Translations under genes and position numbers: made by a program
Part shown: one piece after another, positions 24,777 to 34,046 of the stretch
Layout of the letters: every line of letters begins with the position of its first letter
Numbering within the stretch: the stretch's first letter is position 1
Notes under the pieces: model-generated
Told to the model about the DNA's origin: nothing
What the model saw: the letters and a program-made list of their open reading frames with translations, nothing else
Database searches by the model: none
Origin: Streptomyces sp. NBC_00513
GTDB taxonomy: Bacteria; Actinomycetota; Actinomycetes; Streptomycetales; Streptomycetaceae
Direction of reading: 5' to 3'
NCBI RefSeq assembly: GCF_041431415.1
Contig: NZ_CP107845.1
Location: 310,001-374,000, forward strand
DNA: 64,000 nt

Positions 24777-25612
24777 TTGTCCCGTAAATGATCTTTGAGT
24801 CGTGCGGGTGCGGCTTCCCCGGTGCGTGCGGTCGCCCCTATCCGGCCAGGGCGAGGTTGTGCATGCGGGCAATGCCGAGCATGGCGTGGTGGACTCCGTC
24901 GCCTTTGAGCCGGCAGTCGCGGAGGATCTTCCAGTTTTTCACGCGTGCGAAGACGTGCTCCACGCGGGCCCGGACCTGTTTGTGGGAGCGATTGTGCTCC
25001 TCCTTCCAGGCCGGGAGTTCCGTCTGTCCGCGCGCACGGCGGTGAGGGATCACAAGCCCTGTCCCTGGATAGCCGCCGTCGGCGATCGTGAGCATCCTGC
25101 CGACAGCGGTTTTGGCACCGGACTCTTCCCACGCCTTGCAGTCGTTGCGGTTCCCGGCAAGTGGCTGGCCAACCACTACGACCATCCGGGGGCCAGCGTC
25201 TATCACGACCTGGTGGTTCGTGGAGTACCGGTAGTTCTTCGATCGCTCGGCCACGGTGTGATCGCGGGTAGGCACGAGGGTGCCGTCCACGATGAGCACG
25301 GTGTCCTTGGCGAACCGCTTGCGCGGCTGGAGCGCGAGCATCGGCCCCAGATGGTCGATGATGCGGTCCGCTGCCGACTTGGAGACACCAAAACGCGGGC
25401 CGAGTTGGCGTGTTGTGAGGTTCGTGCCCCAGTAGGCGGCGACCAGCAGTGCCCTGTCGTCAAGTGGCAGGCTCCATGGCTTGCCCCCGCGATTCGCTTC
25501 TGCCCCTTCGCGTTGCAGCACCGTCACCAACTACCGGAACAGCCTCGGGCTCAGCCCGGTGAACGGGCCTATCCAGGACGGCTCCGACGCCGTGATCACA
25601 CCAGCCACACCG
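24777..25612 (-). mobile_element. IS5-family element, decayed at the transposase 5' end
   Basis: Left end near 24777, starting GTTGTCCCGTAAATGATCTT; the transposase reads right to left. A matching complementary end is expected on the right, but only GAGATCATC near 25611 resembles it, so the right end appears truncated or diverged where it meets the next gene's stop (25619). Boundaries are approximate. Confidence 0.6.
24838..25599 (-). pseudogene. IS5-family transposase with internal stop
   Basis: A DDE transposase of the IS5 (DDE_Tnp_4) type. The body is intact: the HTH ALLVAAYWGTNLTTRQLGPR and FGVSKSAADRIIDHL, then TVLIVDGTLVPTRDH (Asp), GNRNDCKAWEESGA, and RARVEHVFARVKNWKILRD (Glu) to the end LHNLALAG-like tail. 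The natural start region, GTG at 25599 (VITASEPSWIGPFTGLSPRL FR), is separated from it by an in-frame TAG at 25531-25533, where relatives carry a Lys codon. A restart at 25530 would give 230 aa. Confidence 0.8.
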
Positions 25613-25618
25613 AGATCA

Positions 25619-26089
25619 TCACACCGCGGTCAGGCGGAGGTCCCCAGCCCAGCTCTCACAACGGACTCGACCGGTGGGAAATGAGAGCTCCAGGGCGATG
25701 CGCCCGGTGTTCGGCTCGTGGTCCTCCCTCACCGCGAGAACGCTCTCCCCGAGGTGGTCTGCGAACGGCGTGCTGTCGCCCATCGCGCCCACTGTGATGA
25801 GGCCCGATTCGCCCATGTCATGGCCGGCGTGCGGCTCCGACACCTCAACGATCAGACACCAATCCGATCCGGTCGTGATGTGCACGGCGGCCTCCTGGTC
25901 ATCGATCAGCCACACATCGAGCGGGCCCGCGGGGTCGTCGCTGCCGTAAAAGTGCCACGACCCGACGACACCTGCGAGCCGACGCCCCACCAAGCTCTGC
26001 GCGCTCACGCCAGCGCCATGAAGTGGGCACTCCTTCGACTTCTCAGACTCCATCGGCCGACAGTACCGCCAACCGACCTCCCAGCTCAC
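25619..26089 (-). CDS. Hypothetical protein
   Basis: A 156-aa soluble protein without recognised family. The core is strand-rich: LVGRRLAGVVGSWHFYGSDD, PLDVWLIDDQEAAVHITTGS and DWCLIVEVSEPHAGHDMGES, ending VRCESWAGDLRLTAV. The length and alternating hydrophobic strands suggest a small beta-barrel or immunity-type protein. The first ATG (26089) or the ATG 12 codons later (MESEKSKECPLHG, 26053) could start it. Its stop abuts the IS5-type remnant. Confidence 0.5.
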   Translation of the reverse strand: MSWEVGWRYCRPMESEKSKECPLHGAGVSAQSLVGRRLAGVVGSWHFYGSDDPAGPLDVWLIDDQEAAVHITTGSDWCLIVEVSEPHAGHDMGESGLITVGAMGDSTPFADHLGESVLAVREDHEPNTGRIALELSFPTGRVRCESWAGDLRLTAV

Positions 26090-26279
26090 AGCCCTATACG
26101 TAGGGCAGGAGCAGCATCGTCAAGGAGGGGAACGCGGTGAGGGGCGGACCGAGGACCACCATGTGCGGGCGGGAAATCAATCTCTCGGAAGAGGGACAGT
26201 CCACAGAAGCCGAGCGCTGACCGTGTGCCTGCACCTCTTCGTCCGTCTCCTGCGCCCCGCGCTCGTCCGAGCGACGGGT

Positions 26280-26385
26280 AACGTCGATGTGTCGATGCCC
26301 GCCGGAACGAGCCGGACGGCCACGGCGCGGCCGATGGTCCGAGTGGAGCCGGTGACCACCGCAGTCGTCGGCGTGAAGCCTGCCG
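26280..26385 (-). pseudogene. Short-chain dehydrogenase N-terminal scrap
   Basis: The minus strand reads PTTAVVTGSTRTIGRAVAVR LVPAGIDTS, which matches the nucleotide-binding start of SDR enzymes (VTG-x3-x-IG-x-A-x-A-x-x-L). Nothing further of the enzyme is present on either side, so only about 35 codons remain. Confidence 0.45.
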
Positions 26386-26637
26386 GACTGTGCGACCTCT
26401 CTGTCGTGCCGTGTCCAGGTCGTGACGGGTCGGGCCCCGGCCCCCTGCTCTCCTCCAGGAAGCCGGCAGGGGAATCACTCGTCGCGGAGCACCCGCACAC
26501 TCGTATCGTCCGTGTCGACCGCGTCCGGAACGACCATGCCCGCCTCCACGCCCGAACGCAGGTGTAGGGGGTCAGCATCTCGGCGGCGATCCGTCCGTCC
26601 GCCTTCTCCCCAGGCCACGCACAGCCCCACCGACACC

Positions 26638-26742
26638 ATGCCACTGTCGACCCGCGTCGAACTCATGATGGCCGTTCAAAGCGTCGCAGCCCTGATGACA
26701 TCCCTTCTCGTGATCGCCCGCGTGGTCAGCGTTCTGCACTGA
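26638..26742 (+). CDS. Possible 34-aa membrane peptide or gene tail
   Basis: ATG at 26638 reads MPLSTRVELMMAVQSVAALM then TSLLVIARVVSVLH and stops at 26742. A single hydrophobic helix fills residues 10-33. It may be a real micro-protein or the surviving 3' end of a larger membrane-protein gene, as the frame stays open upstream. No ribosome site is strong. Confidence 0.3.
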   Translation: MPLSTRVELMMAVQSVAALMTSLLVIARVVSVLH

Positions 26743-27067
26743 CCCCGGCATCCGGGTTGTTGCCGGCCGTGAGCCACGTCGTCGGGCAACCCCTTCCAGC
26801 AGCATGAGGTCAGGCGCCGGGGAGAAGAGGCAGAACAGGTAGCCGTGCGGATCACGCAGGCGAAGGCGGCCAGAGCGAGTGGAACCGAGCTACCGAATGG
26901 TGAACGCACCATGCGTCGTCGTCATGCCTCTCAGCCTGTCCATAGCGTCGCCCCCTACCCGCGGCACCGGGCAACCGCGCGGTGCTGACGATCCCCGAGA
27001 ATGTGCCACCAGCAGCGAGTACTCATCCGGGTAGGCTCGTTCGAGCAGTGGTGCCGTACAGGAACCC

Positions 27068-27985
27068 TCATGCGTGGCGCTGCCGGCCGAGCCCTCGCAC
27101 CGTGCAGGATGAATCATTCTCGAGCGCGTTCCGCATCGCTTCCGCTGCCCGTACGGACGCATCGGCGCAGCAGTTGTTGAACAGAACGTGCACGACGCCG
27201 GCTTGCCGTGACATCTCCCGCACGCGTGACACCCAAGGCGCCAGTTCGGCCTCCGTGTAGGTGTGACGGTAGCTCTCTTCCTTGCTCCCGGGAGCGGTGG
27301 AGCCCCACGATGTGCTGCGCCCGTGGAAGCGGACGACGGCCAGGTACGGCGTGGTGACTGCCGCTACCGGAGGGATGGATGCGGGCAATCCCTGGACCGT
27401 GTCGACGGCTACGGCCGCCATTCCTCGCGAGCCAAGGAGCCGGGCGGTCGCCGCCTGCCGCTCAGTGCTCCACCATCCTGGGTGGCGGAATTCCACGGCC
27501 ACTGGCCAGCCTTCTGCCCGACGGGTGCACTCCTCGACCAGCTGCTCGCCCCGCGGCCCGGGAGCAAGCCACGGCGGGAACTGGAACAACAGGGCTCCCA
27601 GCCGCCCACTCGTACGCAGGGGCTCGAGTGCGCTGCTGAAACGCAGCCACACCTCCCTGAGCAACCCGGAATCGGCTCGTACGCGAGTGGGATCGCCCGG
27701 TTGCCTCAAGTCGGCGGGAAGGGCTGCGGTCCGAGTCGGATGGCCCGTGAGCAGTGAGAACGCCTTGACGTCGAATCGGAACCCCGGCGGTGTCCGTTGG
27801 GCCCACAGCATGCTGTTGCGCCGACTCGGCATCCCGTAGTAGGTGGAGTCAACCTCCACGATCGGGAACCGGGTGGCGTAGTGCCGCAGCCGGCCCTCCG
27901 CGTCGCGTCGGCCGGCGGGGTACCAGCCGCCGGCGATCAGCGCCGGATCCGTCCACGAACATGTGCCCACCAGAATGTCAGCCAT
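27068..27985 (-). CDS. DUF72 family protein
   Basis: A 305-aa DUF72 protein: MADILVGTCSWTDPALIAGG WYP at the start, FPIVEVDSTYYGMPS, FRFDVKAFSLLTGHPTR, LLFQFPPWLAPGPRG, VAVEFRHPGWW and a late VVHVLFNNCCADASVRAAEA. DUF72 proteins adopt a TIM-barrel fold with a conserved Lys/Glu pocket; their reaction is not established. The start at ATG 27985 gives the family N-terminus. The C-terminal ~15 residues are not conserved. Confidence 0.88.
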   Translation of the reverse strand: MADILVGTCSWTDPALIAGGWYPAGRRDAEGRLRHYATRFPIVEVDSTYYGMPSRRNSMLWAQRTPPGFRFDVKAFSLLTGHPTRTAALPADLRQPGDPTRVRADSGLLREVWLRFSSALEPLRTSGRLGALLFQFPPWLAPGPRGEQLVEECTRRAEGWPVAVEFRHPGWWSTERQAATARLLGSRGMAAVAVDTVQGLPASIPPVAAVTTPYLAVVRFHGRSTSWGSTAPGSKEESYRHTYTEAELAPWVSRVREMSRQAGVVHVLFNNCCADASVRAAEAMRNALENDSSCTVRGLGRQRHA

Positions 27986-28323
27986 AGGAGCGCGTGTACC
28001 CGCCCACGCTTGCCACCAACTTCCGTGGCGGTACCCGCAGTCGCGCGGGCGGAGCCGGAGGATCCTGTCTCTTGCCATCACTCGGCGAGGAGCTCGCGCG
28101 CGGCCCTGAGCGCAGCGCGGGGTGCCCCTCACGTGGATGCACCACGTGTTTGCCCGGCCGGGCAGTGATGGCCAGGCCATAGGCGGCTTCTGCTGCGACG
28201 GGGCCTGCGGGATGGACGTGGCCCCGGGGCAGGGCAAGCGCTGCGCGTATCGCCCTCGTGCCTGGGGTGGTGCGTCAACCAGGGGCTTTCAAGTACGCAA
28301 ACGGAATCTTCATCAAAGCTGTC
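27986..28323. other. Intergenic stretch, no gene seen
   Basis: About 340 bases between DUF72 and the glutamine amidotransferase gene, both on the minus strand. It includes the DUF72 promoter region. No open frame with coding character was identified. Confidence 0.45.
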
Positions 28324-29163
28324 TCAGGTGAGATCTGGAACGAAAGGCAGATAGTCCTCGGTGGGCGCTGAAGGCAACACCGCATAACTTCCCTCCGGAA
28401 GTTCGTTCCACACTCCGGGCAAGCTGCCCAACGGTTCGGAAACGACCAACCGCGTCTCGTCGGAGACGTCCCGGAGGTAGTCCAGCTCGGGGTAGAGCTC
28501 GCGGACCGTGTCGGTCTTGTTGCTGTAGAAGAGCGACCGTGATTGCTTCTGGCTGGAGTAGCGGAAGGCCCACACGCGCTCGCCGTCGCTCACCGCAATC
28601 GTCATCTGCAGGGGGTAATCGACCCCGTGTTGCTGCCCGAGCCGCTCAACGAGACCGGCCATCCTTGCAACAGCGCCCGGTACGTCCTGATCGAGCCCGA
28701 AGGTGACGGCGAGGTAGAACATCACCTCGGAGTCGGTGGAGCCTTCCATGGACGGGAACAGGGCGGGGTCCACCGCCATGCAAAGGTCGCGTTGCAGCCG
28801 CGGGAAATCAGCGATCGCCCCGTTGTGCATCCACAGCCAACGGCCGTGCCGAAACGGGTGGCAGTTGGTCTGTTGGATCGCCGATCCCGTAGAGGCTCGG
28901 ACATGCGCGAAGAACAACGGGGAGCGTACATGCGCGGCGAGTTCTCTGAGGTTTCGATTGTTCCAGGCGGGACCGATGTCGCGGAACACTGCCGGCGTGC
29001 CGTCGCCCCCCGGGCCGTACCAGCCGATGCCGAAACCGTCGCCGTTCGTCGATTCCACGCCCATCCGGGCGTGGAGACTCTGATCGATCAACGAGTGCTC
29101 CGGGCGGTACAGAACTTCGTCCAGGAGGAGAGGCGAACCCGCATAGGCAAGCCAGCGACACAT
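28324..29163 (-). CDS. Class II glutamine amidotransferase
   Basis: A 279-aa protein beginning MCRWLAYAGSPLLLDEVLYR, so Cys2 becomes the N-terminal nucleophile after Met removal. Class II motifs follow: NGDGFGIGWYGPGGDGTPAV, the RASTGSAIQQTNCHPFRHGR region, MHNGAIADFPRLQRDL and STDSEVMFYLAVTFG. This is the YafJ/EgtC-like stand-alone group; a role in hydrolysing gamma-glutamyl substrates is plausible, but the substrate is unknown. Start 29163 is fixed by the Cys2 requirement; an ORF extending to 29295 would hide it. Confidence 0.87.
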   Translation of the reverse strand: MCRWLAYAGSPLLLDEVLYRPEHSLIDQSLHARMGVESTNGDGFGIGWYGPGGDGTPAVFRDIGPAWNNRNLRELAAHVRSPLFFAHVRASTGSAIQQTNCHPFRHGRWLWMHNGAIADFPRLQRDLCMAVDPALFPSMEGSTDSEVMFYLAVTFGLDQDVPGAVARMAGLVERLGQQHGVDYPLQMTIAVSDGERVWAFRYSSQKQSRSLFYSNKTDTVRELYPELDYLRDVSDETRLVVSEPLGSLPGVWNELPEGSYAVLPSAPTEDYLPFVPDLT

Positions 29164-29435
29164 CAGCGCCACCCCGTTCCAGCTCGATGCGAGCCCTACT
29201 CGTGCGTACGCGGACCAGAGGCCGGTTGCGGATGTGGGTCGTCGGAATCCCTCACCCTGTGGATCATGCAGTACGACTACCCAGCTGTCCGCCAATCATC
29301 CGACTACCTCGACGCCGCCGCCAAAGCACGACAGACGCGACCCCCTACGGCCGGAGCTGCGGTGTCACCTTGCAACCCTCGGGCCGAAACCTGCAGGGTC
29401 CGACTCCAGAAGTCCGGCCGCGCAGGAAGCCGACG

Positions 29436-29653
29436 TCACTCGGTCGTCAGTTCCGCGCACCGGGTCACGATTCGGGCGAGGGTTCCTTCAGTGTGCAAGG
29501 TTCGTCGCTGGGCGTGGGCTCCGTTCCCGTGCTTCATGAGGCGGGCGATTCCCTCCCGGACTCGCTCGTCGTCTTCGTGGTCCACCAGCGCCTCTCGCAC
29601 GTGCTGTGGGCGTCCACCAGCAGCAACTCTTCTTCCACTCCAACACCTCGCAT
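29436..29653 (-). pseudogene. YbdK-type ligase remnant with internal deletion
   Basis: The start codon at 29653 opens MRGVGVEEELLLVDAH, the exact N-terminal signature of YbdK ligases. The sequence then jumps, out of frame, to the C-terminal end of the same family: QHVREALVDHEDDERVREGI, ARLMKHGNGAHAQRRTLHTE and GTLARIVTRCAELTTE. About 280 codons are missing between. The N-terminal frame stops at 29534. Confidence 0.75.
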
Positions 29654-30079
29654 GCGCCACCTGCCGATTTCGGCCTTGGGATGCACCTTCGTCTGCCCTC
29701 CCTGCCCCGGCCCAAGCGGAATCCAGTCGCCGAGGCCGGGGTGATGCCGGGTGCACGGCGGAAGGTGAGGCAGCTGCCTTGCACCCTGTGTCGCGGGACC
29801 GTGGCCGCGAGGACGCTCATTCGCCGCAGCAGATAGCGGGGACCGCTCAGGCCCAGTGAGCTGCGCCAGGTCATCCCCGGATACCGGCATCGCAGGTGCG
29901 ACAGAGCAGGGCGTACCCCAGCCGCTCTCGAGGAACCGCTCCTCGAGGGGGCACCCCTGTGATGACGGCCTCGGCGCAGTCGGCGCAGATCCGGTACCTG
30001 AGCTGACCGGCGACCCTGCGGACATGGACGAGGAGCAGGCAATCCTCGTCGGCTCCGGCTTCACCCGGCAGGTGCGAGG

Positions 30080-30290
30080 GATGGAACTCGATCTGGCGGT
30101 GGGTGGAGGAGGCGAAGTTCGCGACGTAGAACGCGAAGGCGGCCGAGGCGGCCATCCAGATCACCAGGGCCAGGAGACTGCCCGCGGTCACTCACTTGAA
30201 TCCGCGGCCCTTGGCGTTCGGGGCGGCCCAGTGGAGTATCGCGATCATGATGGTGACAAGGAGGACCAGGTCACTCATGGAATGGATCGC
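30080..30290 (-). pseudogene. YihY/BrkB membrane protein remnant with internal stop
   Basis: The minus strand reads MSDLVLLVTIMIAILHWAAP NAKGRGFK, stop, VTAGSLLALVIWMAASAAFA FYVANFAS. In YihY proteins this stretch is continuous (APN-x-K-x-R-x-F-x-W-V-T-P-G-S), so a Trp codon has become TGA. After VANFAS the family match ends and unrelated sequence follows, some of it Cys-bearing (YRICADCAEAV) from another source. Confidence 0.65.
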
Positions 30291-30582
30291 TCCGTTCGAA
30301 TGCACCGCTGCGTGCGGCCACGCGAAACCAAGCTCGCGCTGGTTGCTTCACGCGATGATCTGTTTACTCCACGTAATGATCCAGCACTGACACGGAGCCC
30401 ACCACGCGGAGCAAGCAAATGGAACGGCCTTCGGTCGCGCCAGGTATCCATCTCAGGGGCGGCGGTGGCACATTGGCTGCGAACATCAGCGCGGCACCTC
30501 GCGGAGCCCGACTCCTTCGACCCTTTCCCCCGGCGGGCCCACGTACAGGCTGCCCGGTTTCGACCTCAGCCGCGTCGTGTCC

Positions 30583-31268
30583 TCAGAGTTTCCGGGCGCG
30601 GATGACCACCAGCTCTTCGAGTTCGTCGGCTTCGACGGCCAGGCCCTGCCGCTCAAGCCAGGATCGGCGAGTTCGTAGAACCGGCCCCCACGGCACGACT
30701 GCCTCAGCCGCGATCCTCGCGTCAAGCCCCACAGCAGACAGTCGGTCGACGGTCCGCTGGGGTCCGCACATGCCCGAATGAACCATGAGCAGGACCCCGC
30801 CCGGTCGCAGGAGAGAAGGGATGCTCGCGCAGATCCGGTCGATGACTCCTCGCCCGTCAGGCCGGCGTCCCAGGCGCGCTCCGGGCCCCGTGCGGGCAGC
30901 TCTCTTTCCGGGGCCGGGACGTAGGGCGGGTTGGAGACGACGAGGTCGAAGGTGCTACCGATGTCGGCTGCGGCGAAGTCGCCGCGGATGACGCGCAGGG
31001 GCAGTCTCCGGCGCAGGGCGTTCAGCCGGGCGGTGAGCACCGCGCGCCATGCGACGTCGACTGCCGTGACGCGGGCTCCCCTGCCCGCGGCATGGAGGGC
31101 CGGCACCCCGGTACCTGTGCCGATCTCCAGTACGCGGGCTCCCGGTCGCAGGGGCTCCAGGGCAAGCACTTGAGCAAGCAGGCGGGTATCACCTTGCGGC
31201 TTATAGACACCTGGGAGCGCAGTAAGCCCAGTGGGCAGCGTGCCCGTCGTCGGAGCAGTACTTGCCAC
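30583..31268 (-). pseudogene. HemK-type methyltransferase with one-base frameshift
   Basis: A Rossmann-fold SAM methyltransferase. From GTG 31268 (5 bases after GGAGG): LTALPGVYKPQGDTRLLAQV, VLEIGTGTGVPALHAAGRGA, then DLVVSNPPYVPAPERELPAR, where NPPY is the HemK/PrmC-type active-site motif. After WDAGLTGEE (about 30850) the frame is off by one; the true continuation VIDRICASIPSLLRPGGVLL MVHSGMCGPQ to VIRARKL lies in the next frame and stops at 30583. Either a recent mutation or a sequencing slip. Confidence 0.75.
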
Positions 31269-31289
31269 GCGTACCTCCGTAAAAGGCAC

Positions 31290-31686
31290 GGCCCGCTCGT
31301 ACGGGCCGGCGGCCGCCTACCGCTTCGTGCGACTGCCCCCTCCGAAGCCGCTCGTCCGGCGGTCGGGCGATCACGTTCCCCTGGATCGCATACGGAACGA
31401 CTCGGCGTTCAGTCGGGCACTCGGCGCATTGGGCAGATTCCCCGAACCAGAATCTGCTTCCGAGCAGCGCCGGGTCTTCGCGGGCCGGCTGGTTCCGGGC
31501 CGCCTGGTACGGGCCGGGCTCAGCCCGCGGTGCCGGATCTTTCCAGCACTGCACACCGACGATGCCGCCGCATCTCGCGGCGGTATCCCGCCCGACCGGT
31601 GAGCGGGGCGTTCGATCTGGCGGCGGGGCCCCCGATCGACGCGAAAGTTCTGGCCGGGATCTTCGACGTACGACAGCGCCCGTCCT
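31290..31686. other. Intergenic stretch with a small hairpin
   Basis: About 400 bases between the methyltransferase and sigma-factor genes. CGGCCCG at 31289-31295 pairs with CGGGCCG at 31302-31308 around a 6-base loop. No gene is supported. Confidence 0.4.
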
Positions 31687-32595
31687 CTATGCGGCGAGCA
31701 TCCCGTTGCGCAGCTTGGTCAGGATGCGGGTGAGAAGGCGGGAAACCTGCATCTGGGACACGCCCAGTTCGGCGCCGATCTCGGCTTGGGTCATCTCCTG
31801 TGCGAACCGCATGTTCAGGATGCGCCGGTCGCGTTCCCCAAGGTCTCGCAGGAGGGGGGCGAGGGTGTGGAGGTCCTCGAAGAGTTCCATGTCGGGGTCG
31901 ACGTCGCCGACGGTGTCTGCGAGGGAACGCCCCTCGACGCCGTCGGATGCGCGCGGCTTGGAAGGTGTCGGGGAGTCGATGGAGCCACTTGTGTAGCCGT
32001 TGGCAGCCACCATGCCCTCGATGACGTCTTCCTCGCGGAGTTCAAGGTGCTCGGCGAGTTCCCTCATGGTGGGGGCCCGGCCGAAGGCTTCGGTCAGCGC
32101 CTCCTGGCTCTTCGCGATCTCGGAGCGCAGTTCCTGCAGGCGCCGCGGTACGTGTACCGCCCAGGTCGTGTCGCGGAAGAACCGCTTGATCTCACCGGTG
32201 ATGTACGGGAGCGCGAGGGTGGAGAACTCGACCTCACGGTCGGGGTCGAAACGGTCGATGGCCTTGATCAACCCGATCGTTCCGACCTGGACGATGTCCT
32301 CGATCTCGATGCCCTCGCCGGAACGGCTGCGAAACCGCCGGGCGGCGAAGTTCACCAGCGAGACGTTCATCTCGATCAGAGTGTTCCGGGCGTACTGATA
32401 CTCGCGGGTTCCCTCCTCCAGCGACCGCAGCCGAAGAAGGAACAGACGTGACAGCTCCCGGGCATCGGCGGGCGCCACCCGGCGGGCGTTGTCGATCCGT
32501 GGAAGATCCTCAAAAATCCGCGCACCCTCCGCTTTGGCGCCCGACAGCGTATCCACTCCCACGGTGGTGCCGGTGGCTATGGCGGTCTGAGACAT
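31687..32595 (-). CDS. SigB/SigF-family RNA polymerase sigma factor
   Basis: A 302-aa group 3 sigma factor. Region 2: YARNTLIEMNVSLVNFAARR, IEIEDIVQVGTIGLIKAIDR and FDPDREVEFSTLALPYITGE, followed by IKRFFRDTTWAVHVPRRLQE. Region 3 includes FGRAPTMRELAEHLE, and region 4 ends LGERDRRILNMRFAQEMTQA EIGAELGVSQMQVSRLLTRI. This is the SigB/SigF group controlling stress and development in Streptomyces, normally through anti-sigma and STAS partners. ATG 32595 follows GGGAGGG; the longer frame to 32997 lacks such support. Confidence 0.9.
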   Translation of the reverse strand: MSQTAIATGTTVGVDTLSGAKAEGARIFEDLPRIDNARRVAPADARELSRLFLLRLRSLEEGTREYQYARNTLIEMNVSLVNFAARRFRSRSGEGIEIEDIVQVGTIGLIKAIDRFDPDREVEFSTLALPYITGEIKRFFRDTTWAVHVPRRLQELRSEIAKSQEALTEAFGRAPTMRELAEHLELREEDVIEGMVAANGYTSGSIDSPTPSKPRASDGVEGRSLADTVGDVDPDMELFEDLHTLAPLLRDLGERDRRILNMRFAQEMTQAEIGAELGVSQMQVSRLLTRILTKLRNGMLAA

Positions 32596-32891
32596 GGAAC
32601 CGTTCCCTCCCTGGACGGATGATCGACGTGCCCCGCCTCGTGCCCGCCAACCCGCGATCCACACCCCTCCCCGAGAAGGCTTTCGGCCCCGTACAGGCTC
32701 GTTGGAAACCTGCGTCGGAGAGGAACACCGGGTCCACGGCCTCCCGGCCCGCCGGCCGGTGCGGCGCAGCGCAGCGCGATTCTGGCCGCCACCCATAGGG
32801 ACATCTGCCACGGATGCGGCCGTTCCGGTTTCCCCGGCAGGAGGGCGGGCAGCGGCTGGAAGAGGGGGTCTGCACGCCCGAGGAGGGCACG

Positions 32892-33125
32892 ATGGACGAC
32901 GAACAAGGCGGCGCCGGCGGCGTACCTCCGCACGACGGACACAGCGCGCGACAGACACGGCGGGGCGCGCCCCATCAGGGCAACGACGTACGGACACCGG
33001 CTGCCGACACTGACGAGGCGAGCCGGCTCGACCGCCCGAAGCGGGACACGGGCCCGCGCACGGGGAAGGTCCGATGGACGGCTCCGAAGCACGACCGAAA
33101 CGGGGAGAGCGGCGGCGAGTCCTAG
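32892..33125 (+). CDS. Small disordered hydrophilic protein (tentative)
   Basis: A 77-aa frame starting at ATG 32892 just after CGAGGAGGGCACG, a strong ribosome site. The product is rich in Gly, Asp, Arg and Pro with no hydrophobic core and no recognisable motif. It is divergent from the sigma-factor gene. It may be a small stress peptide or a chance ORF. Confidence 0.35.
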   Translation: MDDEQGGAGGVPPHDGHSARQTRRGAPHQGNDVRTPAADTDEASRLDRPKRDTGPRTGKVRWTAPKHDRNGESGGES

Positions 33126-33341
33126 GCGGGAAGCGAGACGAACGTCGACCAGGGAACGGGATCGAATCAGACCCGGCTCACGGTCGAAGAGGCTGATGGA
33201 GGCACCAAAAGAACGTCGAGCGCCCACCCAAGAGGCCCCGGGCGCGTCGCCCCCGGCCGAGCGAGGGTCGGGCGGGATGCACGGGCCCAGGGGCCGTCGT
33301 GCCAACGGCGCACCGCCAGTACCGTTTGAGAGTTCTTGACC

Positions 33342-33878
33342 ATGACGAAGACCGCAGTTGTCATCATCGACATGCTCAACACGTACGACCACGAGGACGC
33401 GGGTGACCTCGTCCGCTCCGTCGAGCGGGCCCTGCCCGCCGTGGTGCACCTGTTGGAGGAAGCCCGCGCACGCGAGCTAGCGGTGATCTACGCCAATGAC
33501 AACTTCGGAAAGTGGCGTTCCCACCACGGGGAAATCCTGGATGCCGCCCTCGCCGGGCCTCATGCCCGCTTGGTCGAGCCCGTGCGACCGGACGCGGACT
33601 CCTACTTCATCGTCAAAGCCCGTCACTCGATCTTCTACGAGACGCCGCTCGCATATCTGCTCGGGACACTGGGTGTCGACCATCTCGTCCTGTGCGGGCA
33701 GGTCACCGAGCAGTGCGTGCTGTACTCCGCCCTCGACGCCCACATCAGGCATCTGTCCGTCACGGTGGCCCGGGACGCGGTCGCCCACATCCATCCTGGC
33801 CTGGCCGATGCCGCCCTGAGGATGATGGAGATCAACATGGCGGCCCGCATCGTCCCCGCGACGCAGGCCCTTCACTGA
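33342..33878 (+). CDS. Isochorismatase-like cysteine hydrolase
   Basis: A 178-aa protein of the isochorismatase superfamily. The catalytic Asp is in TAVVIIDMLNTYDHE, the Lys in YFIVKARHSIFYETPL, and the Cys in LCGQVTEQCVLYSALDAHIR. Strands and helices continue to the end VARDAVAHIHPGLADAALRM. Members hydrolyse amides or vinyl ethers (nicotinamidase, isochorismatase and others); the substrate cannot be read from sequence. ATG 33342 is chosen over the TTG at 33336. Confidence 0.88.
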   Translation: MTKTAVVIIDMLNTYDHEDAGDLVRSVERALPAVVHLLEEARARELAVIYANDNFGKWRSHHGEILDAALAGPHARLVEPVRPDADSYFIVKARHSIFYETPLAYLLGTLGVDHLVLCGQVTEQCVLYSALDAHIRHLSVTVARDAVAHIHPGLADAALRMMEINMAARIVPATQALH

Positions 33879-34046
33879 CAAGCCCGTCAGGAGCGCAGCG
33901 CGAACAGGCTCGGGCCCGGCCGGCCGGCCGAAGACTGTGTGGCCCGTACCGGCTGTCCGGCTGTGTCAGTGCGGGTGTCAGGGAACAGGGAACGCGGTGC
34001 CATCGTGATCATGACGATCACCGATCTACGACGAGCACGATCACGA

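Larger units (their letters stand above)
26090..27067. other. Region of coding scraps, no intact gene
   Basis: Nearly 1 kb without a credible full gene. It holds a short-chain dehydrogenase scrap (about 26280-26385, minus), a possible glyoxalase-type tail (minus, about 26810-26880, reading RDPHGYLFCLFSPAPD) and a 34-codon plus-strand frame at 26638-26742. These three belong to different families and frames, so the stretch looks like a pile of unrelated remnants. Confidence 0.45.

Noticed and set aside
31687..32997. Longer start for the SigB-type factor at 32997
   Set aside because: The added 134 residues are Arg/Ala/Pro-rich noise, and ATG 32595 has an excellent ribosome site.
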